A DNA stretch of 64,000 bases. Source: Kaistia geumhonensis. GTDB lineage: Bacteria; Pseudomonadota; Alphaproteobacteria; Rhizobiales; Kaistiaceae. Below the pieces are notes generated by a model. It was given only the letters and a program-made list of their open reading frames with translations, ran no database searches and was not told the origin of the DNA. The stretch covers positions 1,798,001 to 1,862,000 of the forward strand of contig NZ_JAUSWJ010000001.1 of assembly GCF_030815145.1 (NCBI RefSeq), given 5' to 3'. A program made the position numbers and the translations under genes. Of the stretch, positions 34,782 through 44,545 are shown piece after piece (the first letter of the stretch is position 1; the number at the start of each line of letters is the position of its first letter).

Positions 34782-35609
34782 TCAGCCCTTCACAGCGCCG
34801 GCGGTCATTCCGACCACGATCTGGCGGTTGAAGAACAGGAAGACGATCAGCGGCGGGATCGTGATGATCAGGATGTTCATGAAGAGCAGATTGTAGGACG
34901 TATCGAACATGCTCTGGAAATTGTAGAGCGTCAGCTGAACGGTGACGTTCTGCTTGCCGGGCAGATAGTAGAGCGGGTTGGTGAAGTCGTTGAAGATCGC
35001 CACGGACTGCACGACGATGACGGTGATGATGACCGGCTTCAGAAGCGGCAGAATTATGCGGAAGAAGAGATCGAGCGGCCCGGCACCGTCGATGATCGCC
35101 GCCTCGTCGATCTCGCGCGGGATCGTGGAGACGAAGGCGCGGAAGAGCAGCACGCTGAAGGCGAGACCGTAGGCGACCTCGATCAGGATCATGCCGTGCA
35201 GCGTCTTGAAAAGGCCAAGCCCCTGCAGCGTCCAGATCGTCGGAACGACGGCCGGCGGCATGATGAGGCCGGCGAGAACCAGGAAATTGGCGACGCCGGT
35301 CCAGACCGAGGGCCGGCGCTGCATGACGAAGCCCACCATCGCGCCCAGCACGACCAGCAAGGTCACGCTCGCCACCGTCAGGATGGTCGAGTTGATGAGC
35401 GCGGTGATCAGCATGTAGTCGCGCGCCTTTACCACCTCGACCAGATTGCTCCAGAAGTGGAAGGAAGTCGGCCAGGAGAAGTCGCGCAGCGAGGCCTGCT
35501 GCTTGTCCTTCAGGGCCGTGATCAGGATGAAGGCGAAGGGCACGATGAAGATGACGATCGAGCCGAGGATCGCCGCCGCGCCGATCAGCGTTCCGCCGCG
35601 GTTCCTCAT
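34782..35609 (-). CDS. CUT1 sugar ABC transporter permease (MalG/UgpE type)
   Basis: 275-residue permease with six predicted helices and EAA loop REIDEAAIIDGAGPLDLFFRIILPL. Ends VGMTAGAVKG. Starts at ATG 35609 overlapping the upstream permease stop by 4 bp. Last gene of the rhamnosidase operon; no ATPase gene follows. Confidence 0.92.
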   Translation of the reverse strand: MRNRGGTLIGAAAILGSIVIFIVPFAFILITALKDKQQASLRDFSWPTSFHFWSNLVEVVKARDYMLITALINSTILTVASVTLLVVLGAMVGFVMQRRPSVWTGVANFLVLAGLIMPPAVVPTIWTLQGLGLFKTLHGMILIEVAYGLAFSVLLFRAFVSTIPREIDEAAIIDGAGPLDLFFRIILPLLKPVIITVIVVQSVAIFNDFTNPLYYLPGKQNVTVQLTLYNFQSMFDTSYNLLFMNILIITIPPLIVFLFFNRQIVVGMTAGAVKG

Positions 35610-36517
35610 CGGGCAACCTCCCTGCGATTGAGCACGGCCGAGAGCGGCACGACGATGAGCGCGACAAGGACGAACAGCACGACGTTGCCGGCGGTGGAGA
35701 GGCCATAGAAGCCGGCTTGGTACTGCTTGTAGATCACCGAGGCGATGACGTCGGAGGTGAAGCCGGGTCCGCCGCGCGTCATCGACCAGATGAGATCGAA
35801 GGAGCGCAGGCCGCCGATCAGCGACAGGATCACGACGGTGACGGTCGCCGGGCGCGCCAGCGGCAGCGTCACGTTCCAGAAGCGCTGGAACGCCCCGGCA
35901 CCGTCGATCAGCGCCGCTTCGTAATAGTCGCGCGGGATCGAGACGATGCCAGCGATATAGATGACCGTCGCGAGGCCGACGCCTTTCCAGACATCGACCA
36001 GAGCCACCGAGAGCAGCGCAAAGCGCGGATCCGTCAGCCAGCCTGGCCCCTCGATGCCGATGGCCGCCAGCGACTGGTTGATGAGGCCGCCGGTGGGGTG
36101 CATCAGCACGGTGAAGGTGATGCCGACGCCGACCGTGGAAACGAGCACCGGAAAGAACACGACCGAACGCAGATAGTCGCGGCCGATGATCTCGGAGGTG
36201 AGCAGGACGCCGAGCAGCAGCCCGAGCACCACCTTCAGCCCCGACGTCACCACCGCATAGATCAGCGTGTTGACGAGGCCCTGGATGAGGAAGGGCTCGC
36301 GGAAGAACTGGCGGAAATTGTCGAGGCCGATGAAGGTCGCTTCGGATAGCGTCCAGCGCGTCAGGCTGAAGAACAGCGATGCGATGGTCGGAAACAGGAA
36401 CAGCACCGCATAGATGACGGCGGCCGGAAGGTAGAACCAGTTCGGATAGACCGTCCGGACGGCGCGTCGACGGACACGGTCGGCGCCGATCGCGGGGCTG
36501 GCGGCAAGGCTGGTCAT
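35606..36517 (-). CDS. CUT1 sugar ABC transporter permease (MalF/UgpA type)
   Basis: 303-residue permease. EAA loop is DYYEAALIDGAGAFQRFWNVTLPL. The start at 36517 (MTSLAASPAIG) follows GGGAGGA at good spacing; the frame is open further upstream through the stem-loop spacer. Pairs with the permease at 34782 to import the substrate of the neighbouring alpha-L-rhamnosidase. Confidence 0.92.
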   Translation of the reverse strand: MTSLAASPAIGADRVRRRAVRTVYPNWFYLPAAVIYAVLFLFPTIASLFFSLTRWTLSEATFIGLDNFRQFFREPFLIQGLVNTLIYAVVTSGLKVVLGLLLGVLLTSEIIGRDYLRSVVFFPVLVSTVGVGITFTVLMHPTGGLINQSLAAIGIEGPGWLTDPRFALLSVALVDVWKGVGLATVIYIAGIVSIPRDYYEAALIDGAGAFQRFWNVTLPLARPATVTVVILSLIGGLRSFDLIWSMTRGGPGFTSDVIASVIYKQYQAGFYGLSTAGNVVLFVLVALIVVPLSAVLNRREVAR

Positions 36518-36543
36518 TGTCGACGCTCCTCCCGGCGGGATGG

Positions 36544-36565
36544 GGCCGGCGCATGCGCGCCGGCC
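36544..36565 (-). other. Stem-loop between binding-protein and permease genes
   Basis: Perfect 9-bp stem GGCCGGCGC/GCGCCGGCC with a 4-base loop in the 70-bp spacer after the binding-protein gene. Equivalent in position to the hairpins at 28498 and 47213. Confidence 0.6.
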
Positions 36566-36587
36566 TTTGTTAGGCGTCAGGAACGGC

Positions 36588-37883
36588 CTACCAGCCGGGC
36601 AGGCCGAGCTGCTGCGCCTGCTTCTTGACGTCCTCGTCATAGAGCGCCGCGCCCTCGGCCGGCGAGCGGATGCCCGAGCCGACCTCGACCGTGATCTGCT
36701 CGAGCGAAGGCCCCTTGACCGGCGAAACGAATTCGAGCGCCGGAGCGGCTGCGCCCGCCTTGTCGAAATAGGCCTGGAGGTCGGACACCATGGGCGGCAC
36801 GTCGGCCGGCAGCGCGCAGGACTTCACGAGATAGGGCCCCGTGGCGCCGACCGCCGCGGTCTGCAGGTCGCACGCCTCCTTCGAGGCGATGAAGGCGACG
36901 AGCTTCTTGGCCGCGTCGACATGCTCGCTCTCGTTGGAGATGTAGATGCCCGGCGGCATCCAGGCGGTGAGGCCGTTCTTCGCGGCGTCGTCGCCCGGCA
37001 GGGCGAAGAAGCCGATATCCTTGACCGCGTCGGGATTGGCCGTCTGGATCGCGCCGAGCGCGAAGGTCAGCATCGGGTAGTGGGCGCCCTCGCCCGAGGC
37101 GAGCATTCTGAGGCCGTCGTCGAAGGTCGCGGCGCCGAAATCCTTGTTGAGATGGCCGGCCTTGAAGACCTCCGCCTGATGCTCGAAGCCTTTCAGCGCC
37201 GCCGGTGTCGTCGCGAACTTCGCCTTGTTGGCCGTGTAGTCCTCGGCGAAGCTCGGCACAGCCGCCTGGACGTTGAAGAAGTCGCCGAGCACGAAGAGCT
37301 GGCTGGTCCAGGTATCCTTGAAGGTCTGGATCACCGGCACCTTGCCGGCCGCCTTGATCTTCTCGTTGTTGGCCATGAACTCGGCCCAGGTCTTCGGCAC
37401 CTGGAGCCCGAGATCGGCATAGAGCTTCTTGTTGTAGAGGACGCCGCCGCCCATCGCGGTCTGGAACGGCGCGCCATAGAGCTTGCCGCCGGCCGTGACG
37501 ACGTTCTGGAACGCCGGCTGGATGTCGGCCTGCCAGGGCTCGGCGGTCAGGTCGACCATGTATTTCTGCGGATTGATCTGCTGGAACAGCGATCCCGAAT
37601 TGTAGAGGAAGACATCGCCGATCTCGCCGGTCGAAAGGCGGGTCTTGACGATGTTGTCACCGTCACCGCCGCCGGGGCGAGTCTCGATATCGACCTTGAT
37701 GTCAGGATTGGCCGCCATGAAGGCCTCGACGACCTTCTCGGCCGCCGCGACCGTCTGCGGACCGTTGTCAATGAGGAAGCTCAGCGTCACCTCCTCGGCG
37801 AGCGCGGGCCCAGACACCATGGCGGCAAGCGCAAGACCGGCGCCGGCCGAGAGCGCCGCAAGGCGCATCCTGTGAGCAGTCAT
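36588..37883 (-). CDS. CUT1 sugar ABC transporter substrate-binding protein
   Basis: 431-residue extracellular binding protein with a Sec signal peptide (MTAHRMRLAALSAGAGLALA..., ending near ALAEE). The mature part begins VTLSFLIDNGPQTVAAAEKV and shows FMAANPDIKVDIET. The ATG at 37883 has GGAGGAGG upstream and is preferred over a longer frame. Between the GH78 gene and its permeases, it probably binds a rhamnose-containing oligosaccharide or rhamnose released outside. Confidence 0.9.
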   Translation of the reverse strand: MTAHRMRLAALSAGAGLALAAMVSGPALAEEVTLSFLIDNGPQTVAAAEKVVEAFMAANPDIKVDIETRPGGGDGDNIVKTRLSTGEIGDVFLYNSGSLFQQINPQKYMVDLTAEPWQADIQPAFQNVVTAGGKLYGAPFQTAMGGGVLYNKKLYADLGLQVPKTWAEFMANNEKIKAAGKVPVIQTFKDTWTSQLFVLGDFFNVQAAVPSFAEDYTANKAKFATTPAALKGFEHQAEVFKAGHLNKDFGAATFDDGLRMLASGEGAHYPMLTFALGAIQTANPDAVKDIGFFALPGDDAAKNGLTAWMPPGIYISNESEHVDAAKKLVAFIASKEACDLQTAAVGATGPYLVKSCALPADVPPMVSDLQAYFDKAGAAAPALEFVSPVKGPSLEQITVEVGSGIRSPAEGAALYDEDVKKQAQQLGLPGW

Positions 37884-37963
37884 CACGTTTCCTCCTCCTT
37901 GCGCCCGCGTTTCGCGAGGCGCTCCTCCTCGTTCCCGCCGGCGCCTCCCCGCGCCGGCGAACC

Positions 37964-40321
37964 TCATGCGATGCGGAACGTCACCTCATGCGTTCCTGCG
38001 GCGAGCGGCACCCGTGCGCCCTCCTCCGGCGTCGCGACCGATGCGCCGTCCACGGCGGCATCGCGATAGCCGGGCCGCAGCACCAGCGTCGCCTCCGCGC
38101 CGGACGGCACGGTGACGCGATAGCGGACCCGATCGCCCTCGACCGACCAGCCGGCCTCGATGCGGCCGGCGGCGGAATCGTGCTGCGCGCTGACGGGGCC
38201 GAGGCGCGGCCAGACGAGCGGCTCGAAGACGATGTGGCGGAAGCCGGGCTTCTCGGGATCGGGCCTGAAGCCGGCGGCCTGCTCGAACAGGAACTGGCAG
38301 ACGGCGCCATAGGCGTAGTGGTTGTAGGAGTTCATCGCCGGGTCGAAGGGCGTGCCGTCCTCGCGGATCGCATCCCATCGCTCCCAGATCGTGGTGGCCC
38401 CGTTCTTCACCTGGTAGAGCCAGCCCGGAACGCCTTCCTGAAGGAAGACTTCTTCCGCAAGCGCCGCCTCGCCGGCCTTGACGAGAGCGGGGAGCAGGGC
38501 CGGCGTGCCGATGAAGCCGGTGCCGATCCGACCGCCCGCCCGGGCGATCGTCGCCTTGAAATAGTCGATCGCCGCAGGAAGCTGCGCCTCGGGAATGAGG
38601 TCGTGCAGGATCGCCAGAGCATAGGAGGTCTGGTCGTCATAGACGAGGCGACCGGACGGCGCGATGAACTCCGTGGCGAAAGCCGCCTTCACCGCGTCGG
38701 CCATTGCCGACATCCGCGCCTCGACGGCGGTATCGCCGACGACGCGGGCGACGCGGGCCGTCAGGCGCGACGAGATATAGAGATAGATCGTCGCCGCGGC
38801 GTCGTCGCCGATGGTCGGCAACGGCTTCTCGCTCGGCCCCTTCGGCTGCAGCCAGTCACCGAAGGTGAAGCCCCGAGAACCCCAGGGCCGCGGCGGCCTG
38901 ACGATGGGCGCATTGCTGATCGACCAGATGAAATCGACCCATTTCACCATGGCCGGCAGCGTCTCGGCGAGGATATCGCGGTCGCCGTAGTGCTCGTAGA
39001 GCGTCCATGGCACGATGCAGATGGCGTCGCCCCATCCCGTCGAGCCGAAGAAGCCGGGATAGGCGTCGGGCCGCATCCGCGTCGGATCGGGCACGACATG
39101 GGCGATCGCGCCATCCTCGCGCTGGTCGGCCATGACGTCGCGCAGCCACTTCACCCAGAAGCTGTGGCTCTCATGGAGATAGCAGGCGGTGGGGGCGAAG
39201 ACCTGCGCGTCGCCCGTCCAGCCGAGGCGTTCGTCGCGCTGCGGGCAGTCGGTCGGCACCTCGATGAAGTTGGAGCGCTGCGACCAGATCGTGTTCTGGA
39301 CGAGGCGGCTCACCAGCGGATTGCCGCTGGTGAAATCGCCCGCTGGCGTCACGGCCGAGGTGATCGGCACCGAGACGATCTCGAGGATCTCGGCATGACC
39401 CGCGACCGTCACGCGGGCATAGCGGAAGCCCTGGAAGGTGAAGATCGGCCGATAGCTCTCCTCGCCCTCGCCCTTCAGCACATATTCGACGCGGGCCGGC
39501 GCGCTGCGATAGTTGGTATTGTCGAGATTGCGCTTCTGATCGAGAATCTCGGCATGCTCGACGATGATCTCGGCGCCGCGTTCGCCGCGCACGCGGAAGG
39601 CGACGTAGCCGCCGCAATTCTGGCCGAAATCGTAGAGGCGCCGGCCCTCGGCGTCCTCCCAGGCATCGACCGGCGACAGGGGCGCGAGCTCGCGGACGCC
39701 GCCGGTCTCGTAGGCGACGAGGCGGGCGGCATCGAAGGGAAGCGCCGCGCTGCCCGAGATCGCCTTCAGCTCGTCGAGGCGGGCGTCGTAGATCTCGCCG
39801 AAATAGATGCCGCTCTTGAGCACCGGCAGGAGGCCGCTCTCCCAGGTGGCGTCGGTCGCGAGCAGCAGCGGCGCATCGCCGCCGGGCCCGGCCCGGAGCT
39901 CGGCAATGGCGGCGATCCGGTCGCCCCAGGTGTTGTAGAGCGCATGCTGCTTTGCCCACATCATCTGCGAGCGATACCAACCATCGGCGAGCCAGATGTC
40001 GATGACGTTCTCGCCGGCGACGAGAAGATCGGCGACGTCGTAGGACTGGTAGGAGAGCCGCTTGTCATAGGCGGTCCAGCCCGGCGTCAGCAGGTCCTCG
40101 CCCACCCGATTGCCGTTGATGAAGGCGCGGTAGAGCCCCAGGGCGCTGATATGGAGCGTCTCGCCGCCGCCGACGCCGGACAGCGTGAAGCGCCGGCGCA
40201 GGAAGGACGCCTGCGTGCCGACGCCGGCATCGGTGAGCGGGCGGATCATCTGCGCCGTCCAGCGGATCGCGTCCGGACGGGCAGCCTCTATCGCCGCATG
40301 CGGGGGCATGGCGTCGTGCAT
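37964..40321 (-). CDS. Alpha-L-rhamnosidase (glycoside hydrolase family 78)
   Basis: 785-residue enzyme that removes terminal alpha-L-rhamnose from plant glycosides or pectin fragments. The N-terminal beta-sandwich domains (residues ~20-330) include LHISALGLYRAFINGNRVGEDLLTPGWT. The (alpha/alpha)6 catalytic domain (~340-690) has the signature DCPQRDERLGWTGDAQ with its acidic residues, and a late Glu in GATTIWERWDA. The C-terminal domain is a beta-sandwich. No signal peptide is seen, so it is probably cytoplasmic. The ATG at 40321 has GGGAGGA upstream. First gene of the operon, divergent from a LacI gene. Confidence 0.92.
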   Translation of the reverse strand: MHDAMPPHAAIEAARPDAIRWTAQMIRPLTDAGVGTQASFLRRRFTLSGVGGGETLHISALGLYRAFINGNRVGEDLLTPGWTAYDKRLSYQSYDVADLLVAGENVIDIWLADGWYRSQMMWAKQHALYNTWGDRIAAIAELRAGPGGDAPLLLATDATWESGLLPVLKSGIYFGEIYDARLDELKAISGSAALPFDAARLVAYETGGVRELAPLSPVDAWEDAEGRRLYDFGQNCGGYVAFRVRGERGAEIIVEHAEILDQKRNLDNTNYRSAPARVEYVLKGEGEESYRPIFTFQGFRYARVTVAGHAEILEIVSVPITSAVTPAGDFTSGNPLVSRLVQNTIWSQRSNFIEVPTDCPQRDERLGWTGDAQVFAPTACYLHESHSFWVKWLRDVMADQREDGAIAHVVPDPTRMRPDAYPGFFGSTGWGDAICIVPWTLYEHYGDRDILAETLPAMVKWVDFIWSISNAPIVRPPRPWGSRGFTFGDWLQPKGPSEKPLPTIGDDAAATIYLYISSRLTARVARVVGDTAVEARMSAMADAVKAAFATEFIAPSGRLVYDDQTSYALAILHDLIPEAQLPAAIDYFKATIARAGGRIGTGFIGTPALLPALVKAGEAALAEEVFLQEGVPGWLYQVKNGATTIWERWDAIREDGTPFDPAMNSYNHYAYGAVCQFLFEQAAGFRPDPEKPGFRHIVFEPLVWPRLGPVSAQHDSAAGRIEAGWSVEGDRVRYRVTVPSGAEATLVLRPGYRDAAVDGASVATPEEGARVPLAAGTHEVTFRIA

Positions 40322-40387
40322 CTCTTCCTCCCTTGCCGGGCCGTCATCGGCAATGCCGTTCCTCACGCGACCCGTAGACCGTTATAC

Positions 40388-40401
40388 GTAAATCGTTCTA
40401 C
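40388..40401. promoter_or_regulatory. LacI-operator-like palindrome in the divergent rhamnosidase/lacI spacer
   Basis: GTAAATCGTTCTAC is an imperfect palindrome centred on CG (5 of 7 positions symmetric). It lies in the 154-bp spacer between the divergent rhamnosidase and LacI genes, close to a minus-strand TTGACT at 40409-40414. A LacI protein bound here could repress the rhamnosidase operon. Confidence 0.5.
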
Positions 40402-40475
40402 ACGTCAGAGTCAAGCGGGGCTGCCAGTTCCGCGCCGCGCGGCGTCCTGCTAGAGGAGCGATCTGGAGGGACGAG

Positions 40476-41519
40476 ATGGCACCGAGAAAACCGAGCGCGC
40501 GCGTGACGATCCGGACGGTGGCCGCGGATGCGGGCGTGTCCGTGGCGGCGGTGTCCAAGGTGCTGCGCAACGCCTATGGCGTCAGCGACGCGCTGCGGGC
40601 AAAGGTGCAGGAGTCGATCACGCGGCTCGGCTACCGGCCCCATGCCGCGGCGCGCGGCATGCGCGGGCAGAGCTATACGCTCGGCGTGATCCTGCCCGAT
40701 CTCACCAATCCGTTCTTCGCCGACATCATGGCCGGCATCGACGCGGCGCTGGAGCGCACGGAATACCAGCCGCTGCTGGGCGTCGGTCAATCCTCGCCGG
40801 CCGTCGAGCTCGAACTCGTCGACGCGATGCTGGACCGGCAGATGGATGGACTGATCCTGCTCGGGCCGCGGATGACCATCGACCGCGTCGCGGCCATCGC
40901 AGAGCGCGCACCGACCGTCGTCATGGCGCATCACCCGGTCGGCCCCACGCGGTTCGACACCGTCAACGACGATGACCAGCTCGGCGCCCGGCTGATCGTC
41001 CAGCATCTCGCAGGCATGGGCTATCGCTCGATCGTCTATTTCAGCCAGGACCTGCAGTTCAACGAGAGCCAGGTCACTTATCACCGCGAGATCGGCTATC
41101 GCGCCGCGATGACCGAGGCCGGCCTCGGCCGCTACATTTCGGTCGTGATGGCGGAGCAGGCGCCGCGCGAAGTCCGAACGCTCGTGCGCCAGCTGCTGCA
41201 GGGTCGCCCGCGCCCGGAGGCCATCTTCTGCTGGACGGATTTCATCGCCTTCGAGGCGCTCTCGGTCGCCCGCGAGCTCGGCCTTTCGGTTCCCGACGAC
41301 GTCGCCATCGTCGGCTATGACAACACCCGCTACTGCGACCTCGCCCAGAACGCGCTCACCTCGATCGACCAGTCGGGTCAGTTGCTCGGGCTGCAGGCGG
41401 CGCGACTTCTCGTCGAGCGCATCAAGGGCCGCGAGGAGGCCGAGCACCTCGTGATCACCCCGCGCCTCGTCGTGCGCGCCAGCACGGTGCGCAAGAACGC
41501 CGTGTCGACCGGCAACTAG
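40476..41519 (+). CDS. LacI-family transcriptional regulator
   Basis: 347-residue repressor. Helix-turn-helix VTIRTVAADAGVSVAAVSKVLRN at residues ~8-30, hinge GYRPHAAARGMR, effector domain ~65-335 with LGVILPDLTNPFFADIM. Divergent from the rhamnosidase operon and the likely repressor of it. Preceded by GAGGGACGAG. A different LacI from that at 26131; both sit beside their own glycosidase gene. Confidence 0.92.
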   Translation: MAPRKPSARVTIRTVAADAGVSVAAVSKVLRNAYGVSDALRAKVQESITRLGYRPHAAARGMRGQSYTLGVILPDLTNPFFADIMAGIDAALERTEYQPLLGVGQSSPAVELELVDAMLDRQMDGLILLGPRMTIDRVAAIAERAPTVVMAHHPVGPTRFDTVNDDDQLGARLIVQHLAGMGYRSIVYFSQDLQFNESQVTYHREIGYRAAMTEAGLGRYISVVMAEQAPREVRTLVRQLLQGRPRPEAIFCWTDFIAFEALSVARELGLSVPDDVAIVGYDNTRYCDLAQNALTSIDQSGQLLGLQAARLLVERIKGREEAEHLVITPRLVVRASTVRKNAVSTGN

Positions 41520-41540
41520 GCCAAATCGGTACCAATGGGC

Positions 41541-41555
41541 TCAAAAAAGTACAGG
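41541..41555 (+). promoter_or_regulatory. Shared motif upstream of the polyol dehydrogenase operon
   Basis: TCAAAAAAGTACAGG occurs 98 bp before the start of the zinc dehydrogenase gene. A 13-of-15 match lies at 45497-45511 before the polyol transporter operon. The only AraC gene in the window lies between the two, so both may be its binding sites. Confidence 0.4.
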
Positions 41556-41652
41556 TTCGGGGGCAATTGATCGTGGCCGCGACGATGGCCCGCTCCTAGA
41601 CTTCGCGCCTTGTCCCGACAAAGCCGCGGAGGAGCGGCCGGGAGGGGGAGCG

Positions 41653-42747
41653 ATGACGAGACTGGACAGGACGATGACGGCCGTGGTCTGCCACGGCCCC
41701 CGCGATTATCGCGTCGAGCGGGTGGGCATGCCCGAGGCGGGCCCGCGCGAGATCGTGGTGCGGGTCGATGCCTGCGGCATCTGCGCTGGCGACTGCAAAT
41801 GCTGGGCCGGCGCGCCGATGTTCTGGGGCGGCGACAACCCTTACGTGAAGCCGCCGGTCATTCCAGGCCATGAGTTCTTCGGCACGGTCGAGGAGCTCGG
41901 CCCCGGTGCCGGTGAATACCACGGGGTCGCGATCGGTGACCGCGTGATCGCCGAGCAGATCGTGCCCTGCGACCGCTGCCGTTTCTGCCGCTCCGGGCAG
42001 TACTGGATGTGCGAGGTGCACAACATCTTCGGATTCCAGCGGCAGGTCGCCGACGGCGGCATCGCCGAATACATGCTCTATCCGGCCACGTCCCGCGTTC
42101 ACAAGATCCCGGCCGAGATGCCGCTCGAGGACGCGGCGATCATCGAGCCGCTGTCCTGCGCCATCCACACGGTCAATCGCGGCGACATCCAGCTCGACGA
42201 CGTCGTCGTCATCGCCGGCGCCGGTCCGCTCGGCCTTCTCATGACGCAGGTGGCGCGGCTCAAGACACCCAGGAAACTCGTCGTCATCGACATGGTCGAC
42301 GAGCGCCTCGCGCTCGCGCGCCGCTACGGCGCCGAGGTGACGATCAATCCGGGCCGCGAGGATGCCGAGGCGATCGTGCGCTCCCTCACCGGTGGCTATG
42401 GCTGCGACGTCTATATCGAGAATACCGGCCACCCCTCGGGCGTCACGCAGGGCCTGAAGATCATCCGCAAGCTCGGGCGCTTCGTCGAGTTCTCGGTATT
42501 CGGGTCGGAGACGACCGCCGACTGGTCGATCATCGGCGACCGCAAGGAGCTCGATATCCGCGGCGCCCATCTCGGCCCCTACTGCTATCCGATCGCGATC
42601 GACCTCCTGTCGCGCGGCCTCGTCACCTCGGATGGCGTCGTCACCCATTCCTACGCCCTGGAGGACTGGGACGAGGCGCTGAAGATGGCGATCTCGCTCG
42701 ATTCCATCAAAGTGCTGATGCGTCCGGGCTACCGGGCCAATCGATGA
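41653..42747 (+). CDS. eltD: Zinc-dependent alcohol dehydrogenase, erythritol/L-threitol dehydrogenase-like
   Basis: 364-residue medium-chain dehydrogenase. Catalytic zinc residues are in CGICAGDCKCW and PGHEFFG. The structural zinc lobe PCDRCRFCRSGQYWMC is complete. The Rossmann motif is IAGAGPLGLLM. Stretches such as GYGCDVYIENTGHPSGVTQGL, EFSVFG and GDRKELDIRGAHLGPYCYP resemble the EltD erythritol/L-threitol dehydrogenase group as I remember it; the symbol is tentative. It would oxidise a C4 (or C5) polyol to the ketose with NAD+. GGAGGGGGAG precedes the ATG. It overlaps the GMC gene by 4 bp. Confidence 0.75.
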   Translation: MTRLDRTMTAVVCHGPRDYRVERVGMPEAGPREIVVRVDACGICAGDCKCWAGAPMFWGGDNPYVKPPVIPGHEFFGTVEELGPGAGEYHGVAIGDRVIAEQIVPCDRCRFCRSGQYWMCEVHNIFGFQRQVADGGIAEYMLYPATSRVHKIPAEMPLEDAAIIEPLSCAIHTVNRGDIQLDDVVVIAGAGPLGLLMTQVARLKTPRKLVVIDMVDERLALARRYGAEVTINPGREDAEAIVRSLTGGYGCDVYIENTGHPSGVTQGLKIIRKLGRFVEFSVFGSETTADWSIIGDRKELDIRGAHLGPYCYPIAIDLLSRGLVTSDGVVTHSYALEDWDEALKMAISLDSIKVLMRPGYRANR

Positions 42748-44375
42748 GCGGCCGCTACGACTACATCATCGCGGGCGGAGGTTCGGCGGCCTGCGTTGCC
42801 GCCATGCGTCTCGTCCGCGAGCATGGCTTCCGGGTGCTGATCGTCGAGCGCGGGCCGGAAAAGACGGCGCGCGTCATGCGGATGCCGGCCGGTTACATGA
42901 AGTATCTCGGTCGCGAGGACTATCTCGAGATGCACCACACGGTCGCCCAGCCGCGGCTGGGCGGTCGCGCGCCGATCGTTCCGCAGGCGAAGGCGCTCGG
43001 CGGCGGCAGCGCGGTCAACGCGATGGTCTATATGCGCGGCCAGCGCGAGGACTATGACGGCTGGGACGCGATGCTCGGCGGGGGTTCCGGCTGGTCCTAT
43101 GCCGATCTCCTGCCGCATTTCCGGGCGCTGGAACGCAATTCCAAGTTCAACGACGCCTATCACGGCATCTCGGGCGGACTGCACGTCTCCGACCCGGGCA
43201 GCCTCTGCGACACGACGCAGGACTATATCCTGACCGCGCAGGGCGCTGGCATCCCGTACAATCCCGACTTCAACGGCGCCCGCCAGGCCGGCGTCGGCGT
43301 GATGCAGCACACGATGGGCCTCATCAACGGCCGCATGGAGCGATGCGACGCCGTCACCGCCTTCCTCGCCCCTCTGCGCAGCGACCCGCGCCTCACCATC
43401 GTCACCGATGCCCGCGTCGACCGCATCACGATGGAGAACGGCCGCGCGACGGGCATCGTCTGGCGAACGCCGACCGGCGAGGGTTCGGCCATCGCCGAGC
43501 GTGAGGTGCTGGTCGCTGCCGGAACCTACAACACCGCCAAGCTCCTGATGCTGTCGGGCATCGGGCCGGCCGCGCATCTCAAGGAATTCGGACTGCCGGT
43601 CGTTGCCGATCTCCCCGTGGGCGCCATGCTGCAGGATCACCACGAGGTCCCGGTCATCGCGACGACACGCGGCCCGAGCGGCTATTTCGGCCAGGACCGC
43701 GGCTGGAACATGATCCGCAACGGCCTGCAATATCTTCTCTTCAACACCGGCCCTGTGACGACGACGGGCATCGAATCCTGCCTCTTCTACGATCCGGACG
43801 GCGGCGAGCGGCCAACGATCCAGCTCTATTGCGCGCCGATCGTCTATCTCGACCGCGACGTGTCGAGCGCCGAGCCGACCTATGGTGTGACGCTCACCTC
43901 CTGCCTGCTGCGCCCGAAGGCGCGCGGCAGCGTCCGCCTCCGTTCGGCCGACCCGGCGGCGATGCCGCTGGTCGACGCGAATTTCTTCGGCGATCCGGAA
44001 GATCTGCACCTCACCATCGCCTCGCTGCGCTTCGCGCGGACGCTCCTCGCAACGGAGCCGCTTGCTGCCAAGATCGGCACGGAATTGCTGCCCGGCGCGG
44101 CGCTCGAGGACGACGCAGCCCTCGCCGCCTATTGCGGCAAGACGGTCAAGACCAACTACCACCCGATCGGAACAGCCCGCATGGGGTCCGACGGCGACGC
44201 GTCGGCGGTGCTCGACACGCGCCTCAGGGTGCGCGGCGTCGCCGGGCTGCGCGTCATCGACTGCGCTGCCATGCCGGCCATCCCCTCGGGCAACACCAAT
44301 GCGCCCGTCATGGCACTGGCGAGCCGCGCGGTGGACTTCATCGCCGCCGATGCCGCCCTCGCGAGCGTGGCCTGA
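42744..44375 (+). CDS. GMC-family FAD oxidoreductase (choline dehydrogenase-like)
   Basis: 543-residue flavoprotein. FAD-binding motif [17 protein letters not shown] at the N-terminus, GMC signature 1 region [17 protein letters not shown], and the C-terminal catalytic His-Asn region [10 protein letters not shown] followed by [15 protein letters not shown]. Family members oxidise alcohols or sugars. In the dinucleotide motif AGGGSAACV the usual last Gly is Ala-Cys, a mild departure. Start overlaps the dehydrogenase stop by 4 bp, so both likely act on the same polyol route. The substrate is not determinable from sequence. Confidence 0.87.
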   Translation: MSGRYDYIIAGGGSAACVAAMRLVREHGFRVLIVERGPEKTARVMRMPAGYMKYLGREDYLEMHHTVAQPRLGGRAPIVPQAKALGGGSAVNAMVYMRGQREDYDGWDAMLGGGSGWSYADLLPHFRALERNSKFNDAYHGISGGLHVSDPGSLCDTTQDYILTAQGAGIPYNPDFNGARQAGVGVMQHTMGLINGRMERCDAVTAFLAPLRSDPRLTIVTDARVDRITMENGRATGIVWRTPTGEGSAIAEREVLVAAGTYNTAKLLMLSGIGPAAHLKEFGLPVVADLPVGAMLQDHHEVPVIATTRGPSGYFGQDRGWNMIRNGLQYLLFNTGPVTTTGIESCLFYDPDGGERPTIQLYCAPIVYLDRDVSSAEPTYGVTLTSCLLRPKARGSVRLRSADPAAMPLVDANFFGDPEDLHLTIASLRFARTLLATEPLAAKIGTELLPGAALEDDAALAAYCGKTVKTNYHPIGTARMGSDGDASAVLDTRLRVRGVAGLRVIDCAAMPAIPSGNTNAPVMALASRAVDFIAADAALASVA

Positions 44376-44545
44376 TGCCGAAGACGTGAGGATGGTGTAG
44401 GTTCGCCTTGTTGCAGACGTGAATTCGGGAGTTCTGGAGGCCGACGATCCTGGCGAAGACCGGGACGCGGTGAGGAGGAGACCAGCGCAGGTTCACCGGG
44501 ACGACAGTCGCGGTCAGGCCGGCGCTTGCCAGGGGAAGGATGACC

